Below, in pieces: positions 55,009 to 64,000 of a stretch of DNA of 64,000 nt. Position numbers and translations under genes: made by a program. This DNA is from Leptodactylus fallax (lineage: Eukaryota > Chordata > Amphibia > Anura > Leptodactylidae): positions 62,001 to 126,000 of the forward strand of contig CAMRHE010000502.1 of the NCBI GenBank assembly GCA_947044405.1, read 5' to 3'. The notes beneath the pieces were generated by a model. It was not told the origin of the DNA. It searched no databases and was given only the letters and a program-made list of their open reading frames with translations. The number at the start of each line of letters is the position of its first letter. Positions within the stretch are counted from its first letter, which is position 1.

Positions 55009-56237
55009 CATCCTCAGACTCACCATGTAATGTATATGATGTGATCCTATTATATATAATATATACAGGAGATTCATCCTCAGACTCACTATGTAATGTA
55101 TATGATGTGATCCTATTATATATAATATATACAGGAGATTGTCATCCTCAGACTCACTATGTAATGTATATGATGTGACTCCTATTATATATAATATATA
55201 CAGGAGATTCATCCTCAGACTCACTATGTAATGTATATGATGTGATCCTATTATATATAATATATACAGGAGATTCATCCTCAGACTCACTATGTAATGT
55301 ATATGATGTGATCCTATTATATATAATATATACAGGAGATTCATCCTCAGACTCACTATGTAATGTATATGATGTGATCCTATTATATATAATATATACA
55401 GGAGATTCATCCTCAGACTCACTATGTAATGTATATGATGTGATCCTATTATATATAATATATACAGGAGATTGTCATCCTCAGACTCACTATGTAATGT
55501 ATATGATGTGATCCTATTATATATAATATATACAGGAGATTCATCCTCAGACTCACTATGTAATGTATATGATGTGATCCTATTATATATAATATATACA
55601 GGAGATTGTCATCCTCAGACTCACTATGTAATGTATATGATGTGATCCTATTATATATAATATATACAGGAGATTGTCATCCTCAGACTCACTATGTAAT
55701 GTATATGATGTGATCCTATTATATATATAATATATACAGGAGATTCATCCTCAGACTCACTATGTAATGTATATGATGTGATCCTATTATATATAATATA
55801 TACAGGAGATTCATCCTCAGACTCACTATGTAATGTATATGATGTGATCCTATTATATATAATATATACAGGAGATTCATCCTCAGACTCACTATGTAAT
55901 GTATATATATTGTGATCCTATTATATATAATATATACAGGAGATTCATCCTCAGACTCACTATGTAATGTATATGATGTGATCCTATTATATATAATATA
56001 TACAGGAGATTCATCCTCAGACTCACTATGTAATGTATATGATGTGATCCTATTATATATATAATATATACAGGAGATTCATCCTCAGACTCACTATGTA
56101 ATGTATATGATGTGATCCTATTATATATAATATATACAGGAGATTCATCCTCAGACTCACTATGTAATGTATATGATGTGATCCTATTATATATAATATA
56201 TACAGGAGATTCATCCTCAGACTCACTATGTAATGTA
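55009..56237 (+). repeat. 66-bp satellite, left block (about 18 units)
   Basis: The unit contains 'catcctcagactcactatgt', 'aatgtatatgatgtgatcct' and 'attatatataatatatacag' plus 'gagatt'; 66 bp, or 68 when 'tg' precedes 'tcatcc'. Its single-copy counterpart is in the OR 1 leader (19942-20010). Units are very alike. Open frames of 22-residue repeats in both strands are artefacts. Confidence 0.95.
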
Positions 56238-57891
56238 CAGTCATATGAAAAAGTTTGGGCACCCCTTTTAATCTTAATCATTTTTAGTTCTAAATATTTG
56301 GGTGTTTGCAACAGCCATTTCAATTTGATATATCTAATACCTGATGGACACAGTAATATTTCAGGATTGAAATGAGGTTTAATGTACTAACAGAAAATGT
56401 GACAATATTATATATAATATATACGGGCAAAAGTATGGGCATCCTCAACAGAAAAGTGACATCACTATTTAGTAGATCCTCCTTTTGCAAAATAACAGCC
56501 TCTAGTCGCATCCTGTAGCTTTTATATCAGCTCCTGGATCCTGGATGAAGGTATTTTTGACCATTCCTCCTTACAGAACAATTCCAGTTCAGTTAAGTTT
56601 GATGGTCGCCGAGCATGGACAGCCCGCTTCAAATTATCCCATCAGATGTTCAATGATATTCAGGTCTGGGGACTGGGATGGCCATTCCAGAACATTGTAA
56701 TTGTTCCTCTGCATGAATGCCTGAGTAGATTTGGAGCTGTGTTTTGGATCATTGTCTTGCTGAAATATCCATCCCCGGCGTAACCTCAAATTCGTCACTG
56801 ATTCTTGTACATATATTCTCAAGAATCTGCTGATACTGAGTTGAATCCATGCGACCCCCAACTTTAACAAGATTCCCGGTGCTGGCATTGGCCACACAGC
56901 CCCAAAGCATGATGGAACCTCCACCAAATTTTACAGTGGGTAGCAAGTGTTTTTCTTGGAATGCTGTGTTTTTTCGACGCCATGCATAACGCCTTTTTGT
57001 ATGACCAAAGAAATCAATCTTTGTTTCATCAGTCCACAGGACCTTCTTCCAAAATGAAGCTGGCTTGTCCAAATGTGCTTTTGCATACCTCAGGCGACTC
57101 TGTTTGTGGCGGCAATCAGAAACAGGCTCTTTTGCATCACTCTCCCATACAGCTTCTCCTTGTGCAAAGTGTGCTGTATTGTTGACCGATGCACGTGACA
57201 CCATCTGCAGCATAATGATGCTGCAGCTCTTTGGAGGTGGTCTGTGGATTGTCCTTGACTGTTCTCACCATTCTTCTTCTCTGCCTCTCTGATATTTTTC
57301 TGGCCTGCCACTTCTGGGCTAACAAGAACTGTCCCTGTGGTCTTCCATTTCCTTACTATGTTCCTCACAGTGGAAACTGACAGGTTAAATCTCTGAGACA
57401 ACTTTTTGTATCCTTCCCCTGAACAACTATGTTGAACAATCTTTGTTTTCAGATCATTTGAGAGTTGTTTTGAGGAGCCCATGATGCCACTCTTCAGAGG
57501 AGATTCATATAGGAGAACAACTTGCAATTGGCCACCTTAAATACCTTTTCTCATGATTGGATATACCTGGCTATGAAGTTCAAAGCTCAGTGAGGTTACA
57601 AAACCAATTTTGTGCTTCAGTAAGTCAGTAAAAAGTAGTTAGGAGTATTCAAATCAATAAAATGATAAGGGTACCCAAATTTTTGCACCGGGCAAATTTT
57701 GGTTTACTGCATATTGCACATTTCCTGTTAGTACAATAAACCTCATTTCAATCCAGAAATATTACTGTGTCCATCAGTTACTAGATATATCAAATTGAAA
57801 TGGCTGTTGCAAACACCCAAATATTTAGAACTAAAAATGATTAAGATTAATAGGGGTGCCCAAACTTTTTCACTATGACTGTATATGATGT
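56238..57891 (-). mobile_element. Tc1-like transposon, family E, inside the satellite
   Basis: The ends CAGTCATATGAAAAAGTTTG and the complement (CTTTTTCACTATGACTG) are flanked by TA (56236-56237 and 57892-57893). The TA lies inside a satellite unit (aatgTAtatgatg), and the unit continues on the right, so one copy of the unit was split. Confidence 0.93.
56465..57482 (-). pseudogene. Tc1-like transposase, family E, broken
   Basis: It starts MGSSKQLSNDLKTKIVQHSC at 57482. The helix-turn-helix (KKLSQRFNLSVSTVRNIVRKW), the HRSTIQHTLHKEKLYGR block, WTDETKIDFFGH with the first catalytic Asp, [27 protein letters not shown] with the second Asp and LNIIEHL with the Glu are readable over three frames. 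Frameshifts lie near 57310, 57215-57090 and 56770; the block after EHL is also disrupted near 56640. The C-terminus KEEWSKIPSSRIQEL reaches GGSTK and a stop at 56465. An interior stop follows IQEL. Confidence 0.88.
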
Positions 57892-58925
57892 GATCCTATT
57901 ATATATAATATATACAGGAGATTCATCCTCAGACTCACTATGTAATGTATATGATGTGATCCTATTATATATAATATATACAGGAGATTCATCCTCAGAC
58001 TCACTATGTAATGTATATAGATTGTGATCCTATTATATATAATATATACAGGAGATTCATCCTCAGGCTCACTATGTAATGTATATGATGTGATCCTATT
58101 ATATATAATATATACAGGAGATTCATCCTCAGACTCACTATGTAATGTATATGATGTGATCCTATTATATATAATATATACAGGAGATTGTCATCCTCAG
58201 ACTCACTATGTAATGTATATGATGTGATCCTATTATATATAATATATACAGGAGATTCATCCTCAGACTCACTATGTAATGTATATGATGTGATCCTATT
58301 ATATATAAATATATACAGGAGATTGTCATCCTCAGACTCACTATGTAATGTATATGATGTGATCCTATTATATATAATATATACAGGAGATTCATCCTCA
58401 GACTCACTATGTAATGTATATGATGTGATCCTATTATATATAATATATACAGGAGATTTCATCCTCAGACTCACTATGTAATGTATATGATGTGATCCTA
58501 TTATATATAATATATACAGGAGATTCATCCTCAGACTCACTATGTAATGTATATGATGTGATCCTATTATATATAATATATACAGGAGATTGTCATCCTC
58601 AGACTCACTATGTAATGTATATGATGTGATCCTATTATATATAATATATACAGGAGATTCATCCTCAGACTCACTATGTAATGTATATGATGTGATCCTA
58701 TTATATATAATATATACAGGAGATTCATCCTCAGACTCACTATGTAATGTATATGATGTGATCCTATTATATATAATATATACAGGAGATTGTCATCCTC
58801 AGACTCACTATGTAATGTATATGATGTGATCCTATTATATATAATATATACAGGAGATTCATCCTCAGACTCACTATGTAATGTATATGATGTGATCCTA
58901 TTATATATAATATATACAGGAGATT
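57892..58925 (+). repeat. 66-bp satellite, right block (about 16 units)
   Basis: Same unit and length variants as the left block. It ends 'acaggagatttgtgctgatc', which matches the OR 1 leader at 20003-20022, so the array sits exactly where the single unit lies in OR 1. Confidence 0.95.
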
Positions 58926-59309
58926 TGTGCTGATCTGTTCACATTTGACATTTGATCATTATTTTTTTAGATATGAACATTTTGTTTTTGTTTTTCATCT
59001 AGGAAAACATTCTGACAAATATGATATGACATGTGTAATGTTTTGGGTGATATATATTGTATATTTATACATTTGGATTTGATATTTAGGTCTCATTTTA
59101 TTACATTATATGTTATTATTGTGCTTATAATATTTTTGCACAGATCTTGAACTTGATTTTTAGAAAAGCTAAGAAAATGTAACTTTATATTCATTATTAT
59201 ATTTCTATACAGACTGTGATAATAAATTGGGAGAATAAATCTCATCATCCAATTAACCCTGTTCTTTAATTTTCAGTACACTGTAGAGGATAAAGCTCAA
59301 CATTTACTT
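58926..59309 (+). other. Third OR unit, intron-like part
   Basis: Homologous to 37985-38290 and 45670-45995, with a splice acceptor TTTAATTTTCAG (AG at 59275-59276) before TACACTG. Confidence 0.7.
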
Positions 59310-59414
59310 ATGTCTATCTTAATTGCCATCAAGAAATGTATCCTTCTGAACATGCAGAGCAGCAATTCCAACAACGTGACTGAGATTTTGCTTTTAGGTT
59401 TTCAGAATTTACAG
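59310..59414 (+). pseudogene. OR pseudogene 3, N-terminal stub
   Basis: The N-terminus MQSSNSNNVTEILLLGFQNLQ (ATG 59352; upstream ATG 59310 as in OR 2 and OR 3) is clean, then passes into a Tc1 family C terminus at about 59414. All seven transmembrane segments are missing. Unlike OR 2 and OR 3 it has an NVT sequon. It is the coding end of the unit whose promoter is at 54822. Confidence 0.88.
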
Positions 59415-59664
59415 ACACTTCTGGAGTGAGTTTGCTGCACTGAAAGTAAAGGGGCCGAATAATATTGCACGCCCCACTTTTCAGTTTTTTATTTTTTACA
59501 AAAGTTTAAAATATCCAATAAATTTTGTTCCACTTCACAATTGTGTCCCACTTGTTGTTGATTCTTCACCAAAAAATGTAAATTTTATATCTTTATGTTT
59601 GTAGCCTGAAATGTGGCAAAAGATTGAAAAGTTCAAGGGGGACGAATACTTTTGCAAGGCACTG
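59414..59664 (-). mobile_element. Solo terminus of Tc1 family C
   Basis: Matches 26900-27146 ('gagtttgctgcactgaaa', 'attgcacgccccacttttca') to the end AAGGCACTG at 59664, followed by TA. The other end is absent. Confidence 0.85.
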
Positions 59665-62335
59665 TATGTGGTCAAAATATGCTGTATGGGTACATGGTGT
59701 TGCTCAGAATGGAAAGAGCGCTGTTTGGTTTATGGATGGCGGATTATGCTGGAATAGTTTTCAGGTGCCATGTCACATTTGCAGAGCCCCTAGTAGAAAT
59801 ACAATGGAAACCCCCAAGTGACCCCATTTTGGAAACTACACTCCTAAAGAAATGTTTTAAAGGCTATACTGAGCATTTTGATACCACAGCTGTTCCATAG
59901 ATTTTATTAACATGAAAAATTATATTTTTTTGCAATAAAATGTTACTTTAGCCACAAATCTTTAATTTTTACAAGGGGTTAAAAGAGAAAATGGATCTCA
60001 CAATTTGTTAAGAAATTTCTCCTGACTACAGAAATACCCCATATGTGGAGGAAAACTGATGTATTGGCACACGGCAGGGCACAGAAGGCAGGGAGCGCCA
60101 TTAGTCTTTTGGAGGGCAGAATCGTTTTCAGGTGCCAGGGCACATTTGCCCCTGAGATGCTAATGCAGTGGAGAGTACCAAGAAGTGACTTCTTTTTGGA
60201 AATTGCACCCCTCAAACGGTATAGTGATCATTTTGACCCCAGAGATGCTTCCCAAAAAGAAATACGCAGCAGATGGTGCAAAATGAAAATTTACATTTTT
60301 CCATTTCAGTGCCCAATAGGTCATGTATGTATCATGGTGCTGTGAATAGTCTCCAGTTATTATGCTCTGTTTTCTGATTTTGGAAACACCCTACATGCGG
60401 CCCAAATCTTTTTCCTAGAAATATAGCAGTGCTCAGAAATGAAGAATCCCCAGAAATGAAGAATCCCCATGCATATTTGAGGCCTAATTTGATATTTTAG
60501 ACTGTATTGTTGAGCAACTGCAGAAGGTCTGAGGGAAAATAAAAAAAAATGGACCCCCTCTTTTAGAAACTCCTCCCCTCTAGGAATGTATGAAAGGGGC
60601 CCAGCGAGCATTTCTACCCTTGAATATTGCATTATTTTAATTTCCAGAAATAAATGCTCAGTGATGCACCATTTCAGTGCCCGATATGTTGTGCCCAGAT
60701 TGTGACAGCAGAGACACTCCAAAAACTGTTAAGAGGGTTATCCTTGGTAAAACAGTTTTGGGAGCATTCATCTCTGATACAAGCCAGGCACAACATATTG
60801 TGTAGTGAAATAATGTATTTCTGGAAAAATTGTCATTGTCACTCTGCACAGCTGATGGTGCATTCATTTCTGGAGAATAAATTATTGCAACACTTGGGGG
60901 GTAAAAATGCTCACTGTACCCCTGGATAAATTACTTGAGGGGTGTAGTTTCCAATATTGGGTCACGTGTAAGAGGATTCCACTTTACTGGCATTTTAGGA
61001 ACTCCGCAAAATAGTCGTAACGTCCAAAGACCAAACTGTTCCAAAACCCAAATAGCGCTGCTTCTTTTCTGCACCCTAATGTATGCCCAAACAGCAGTTT
61101 ATACCCACATATGATAGTTAAGTGGGGTATCCCAGCTACAACAATGTCCTATATGTGGGCATAAAAAGCAGTTTGGGCACACAGCGGAGCAAAGAAGAGA
61201 AGAAGTGCCGTTTCACTTTCAGAGTGCAGATTTAGATGGTTTGGTTTTGGGACGCCATGTCACGGTTGCAGAGTCCCTGAGATGCCAAATAAATGGAATC
61301 CACCAAAATGTGACCCCATTTTGAAAACTGCACCCCTCAAAGAATTTATCAAGAGGTATCTTGCGCATTAGTATCCCAGACGTGAATATGTAAGTTGCAC
61401 AGAGTACATTAGATACACCAAATCCCATGTTATTTTCCCATAAATTCCTATGACACAAACAGGGGGGTCACTCTGGGGGTCAGTGCTGGTGTATTCTCCC
61501 TCATAAGCCCTAAATCTTGGGTGTACCCTGATATACGCTCGCACAGCTTATATATTTCCTTCTTTCCGCAGCCAGTTTTGTCCTAATGATTTGGTGATTT
61601 TTGTCTTCACATTGTGCAAGTTATATATTTTTTTTTCTGGCAATGTACCCATATGAGGGCTTTATTTTTGCAGGATGAGATGTACTTTTTAATGACAGCA
61701 TTTTGGGTTCCTATAACTTATTGACTACATTTTATTATCTCTTTCTGGGTGGGATGTAAAAAAACCATAATTTCTGACATTGCTTTTGAACATTTAAGTT
61801 TTTTTGCCGTGCAGCATAAGTAACATATTCGCTTTATTCTATGGGTTGGTTCGATTACGGCGATGCCTAATTTATGATTTTTGTATGCATTACTAATTTT
61901 GGAGAATAAAATTCCTCTTAGGGAAAGGTATAATATTTTTCTTTTTCTGCTACAGGGCTGGTTGAGGGCTTATTTTTTAGGTTCATTTGACTTTTTGATC
62001 ACTTTTTATTGAACACTTTCTTAATCAAGATTGTGAAAAATCATTATTTACTGCTTTTTTTTTTTACTGTCGTTCACAATGTTTTAGTTTTATTGTTTGG
62101 ACTTTTACAGAGGCTTTGATTCCAAATAAGTACTTTTTAATTTTTTTATAAGAAAACATTTTATATGGAAAATGGGATTGTTAGGGGATTTATTCATTTG
62201 CTAATTTTTTTTAGCACATTTAATTTTTTTTTTTACGTTTTTTTTGTCCCAATAAGGACCTGAACAGCAATCTTTTGATCACTGGTTCAATAGTTATACA
62301 CCACAATACACATGTCATTATCTCAGAAATCTCAG
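59665..62335. repeat. FR1 repeat, copy 3, with palindromic centre
   Basis: The longest copy of the family here. 61440-62310 matches 1-314 plus 1867-2104 and 6885-7330. Around 61110 the sequence is palindromic for about 200 bp each side ('acagcagtttatacccacat' then its inverted form). 60000-60300 repeats the same vocabulary ('cagggcacagaaggcaggga'). No gene; short frames are not supported. Confidence 0.7.
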
Positions 62336-62520
62336 AATTAGAATAATTAACCCAAAACAGCTGCAAAGTACACTGTGTCACAAAAACAACATTCTCAGAG
62401 TCATTTGGATAAGGATAAGGGTACAGAATCCAAAAGTTATTACCATATTAAGAGAAACATGTCAGACTTGAAAAGTAGGGCTGCATCCTGAAGGTGCAAA
62501 CTAGTCCGTGTCATACAGTA
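62336..62520 (+). repeat. Dispersed repeat shared with 28780-28930
   Basis: Shares 'tttggataaggataa', 'gggctgcatcctgaag' and 'tgcaaactagtc' with the earlier copy. Confidence 0.65.
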
Positions 62521-63084
62521 CAAATTATATTGTTTTAACTGGTGTGATCAAAGTCATAGAGGAGTTTGCTCCATTGTGTCAGTACAGCCTGTGTAATTGG
62601 TATAGTCATTGTAATGCACAGTTCAGGAAGCAAGGAGAGAGAACCAGTCCCTTGTGTTATTCAATTAGAGGTTACCTAATTAGCAGGGTTAATGACCATT
62701 AATGACACTGAGGCAGAGGACCTTGTTAGTGGTTTTCATTTCATTATGGTGGTCTACTTAACAAGCCGAGGTTCCTGACCATTACAGACATTGCGGCATC
62801 GGAGCTTGCTGATCAAAAGCCCTACATCTGTAACAGAAGGAAATTTCAATATCACAGGTAGGAGATTACAAGAAGTGAGGAGACCTGAGTGTTCATAAAT
62901 GTGAGGATAAACCTGCCCTCTTCATTAGATTCTTTGGAGCCACATCTAATGTGGGATTGGTCCATTTTCTTATGCTGAAGTTTCCAGTAAGACTTAAACA
63001 CAGGTCTGTAAGTTATTCCCCTTTCATATCACAATGTTTGAATGTATTTGTCGTTGCTTTTATTCCATCTTTTTATTGCTATTG
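62521..63084. other. Unassigned spacer
   Basis: No gene or known repeat is recognised. A 64-codon frame at 62508-62702 has no recognisable domain. Confidence 0.3.
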
Positions 63085-63579
63085 TATTGTATCTTTATAG
63101 GTATATTAAATCTAAAATTTAGTAAGACTGTCCTTTGGCTCTAACGTCCCCATATTTCCGAAGACAGTGAATATCGCTAGTTGCATTACCATGTTGTGTT
63201 CTAAGAGCAATTCATTCCTGTGTAGCCTAGTGTGACAGATGATCTGGAAAGGAATGTGGAAGTGGAGTACGTTTTATGACTGAATCTTTGGTCAGTAAGG
63301 TGAATGGATAAACCCCAGAAGTGGTATATAGTGAGTGGATATGTTTTGGAATGTGAGCCCCGTGTCCTGACAACAGTCATTTAGACCAAGCTGCTCGAAG
63401 GTGTTGGGAGCCGTGGTTACATGAGAGTACGCAATGATCAGGCTCCATGACCAACAATATCTCATTCTGTATCCGAGCTAGAGGAGACCCAACAGGATCG
63501 AAGAGCCACCTCTCATTTCTACAGCTTTTACCAAGAAACTTCTCCTTTTTCTCTTTCATTTGCAAAGTTTTTCTTGGTA

Positions 63580-63610
<31 letters not shown>

Positions 63611-63627
63611 TTTGACACTGAGTTTCT
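63085..63627 (+). repeat. Fourth OR unit, left part
   Basis: Homologous to 36306-36960 and 54129-54690 ('ataggtatattaaatctaaa', 'tgtcctttggctctaacg'), including an intact empty site for the D2 solo LTR and a (TTA)n run at 63578-63612. It stops in 'gagtttct', before any promoter block, where an LTR-like sequence begins. Confidence 0.8.
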
Positions 63628-64000
63628 TGTGTAAGGGTTAAAACATAACTTGCACTATATTCTATACAGAAAGCACAAGAGGGTGGAATGTTCTGTAAAC
63701 AAGACTGCATAGTTGATAAGGACAGACTTGGAGTTTGGGGGAAATATCAACAGTTCTGCCGATTTCAGCAGAACTGGTATTCTTGGGAGGACATTTAGAT
63801 AAGGTGAAAAGGAAAACATCTGGGGTGATGGGTAAATGAACAAATTTGTGTGATAACGGAACTGGAAAGACCATATATGTATATTGATCACATGACTGTT
63901 ATGTAATTGAGCTTGCTTTTAAAACTGTATTGAACTACGTAATAAAGTAGAAACGGTTCATACACGATAACTGTGTACGTCTTGTTTCCTGAGCGCTCGA
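63628..64000 (+). mobile_element. LTR-like sequence running off the window
   Basis: It begins TGTGTAAGGG exactly where homology to the OR unit ends, and has a TTTTAAAA box (about 63917) and AATAAA (63941-63946) followed by 'cttgtttcctgagcgctcga'. The order resembles U3-R-U5 of a retroviral or other LTR element. The right end lies outside the window, so no target duplication can be checked. Confidence 0.45.

Noticed and set aside
54952..58829. Frames with repeated SSDSLCNVYDVILLYIIYTGD-type peptides
   Set aside because: They are read from the 66-bp satellite on either strand; there is no start context or domain, and they end with the array.
55009..58925. CRISPR-like array
   Set aside because: There are no unique spacers; it is a head-to-tail satellite, and the genome is vertebrate.

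Overview
The window looks like vertebrate nuclear DNA, most likely from a frog or toad. The inference rests on a tandem cluster of class II olfactory receptor (OR) genes whose coding sequence lies in one exon, on Tx1/L1-type LINE remnants, on several Tc1-like DNA transposon families with TA target duplications, on a Penelope-like element with a GIY-YIG domain, and on very abundant old interspersed repeats of a kind I associate with anurans. I see no prokaryotic gene organisation. Species cannot be fixed without a search.

Layout. 1-16.1 kb is nested repeats: an old repeat (FR1) split by a Tc1 element, and a minus-strand L1 (2.1-4.2 and 9.0-13.2 kb) separated by a hAT-like element (4.2-6.8 kb) and FR1 sequence. 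16.1-19.6 kb holds a second Tc1 family, an LTR-like block and a 48-bp minisatellite. 19.6-21.4 kb is the first OR unit with an intact receptor (20398-21330). 21.8-30.8 kb is again mobile DNA: a mariner-type MITE, a Penelope-like element with hammerhead-like cores, a broken L1 carrying a foldback palindrome and a deleted Tc1, and a nearly intact Tc1 transposase. 30.9-35.8 kb is a plus-strand L1 carrying a 3.1-kb hAT-like element with a perfect 8-bp target duplication. 36.3-42.6 and 43.1-48.7 kb are two copies of a tandem duplication; each carries one intact OR (38334-39263; 46038-46967) and one OR pseudogene (42151-42640; 48194-49142). Since duplicating, one copy gained a Tc1 element and a piggyBac remnant and the other a solo LTR. 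49.3-54.1 kb is repeats plus an orphan OR 3' flank. 54.1-59.4 kb is a dying OR unit whose promoter is intact, whose leader has grown into a 66-bp satellite of roughly 34 copies split by a Tc1, and whose coding region stops after about 21 codons. 59.4-62.5 kb is repeats; 63.1-63.6 kb is the left part of a further OR unit, cut by an LTR-like sequence that runs off the window.

How it fits together. Functional content is probably limited to three ORs. Each probably has a non-coding 5' exon driven by a conserved TATA-containing promoter (present four times in the window) and is joined to a single coding exon through a conserved splice acceptor just upstream of the ATG. Almost everything else is transposon-derived. 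The most unusual features are the satellite built from an OR leader, a recurrent 38-44-bp perfect or near-perfect palindrome found beside tandem arrays in separate elements, and hammerhead-ribozyme-like cores in two repeat types. Repeat boundaries and family names are from reading only; no alignment or database search was run.
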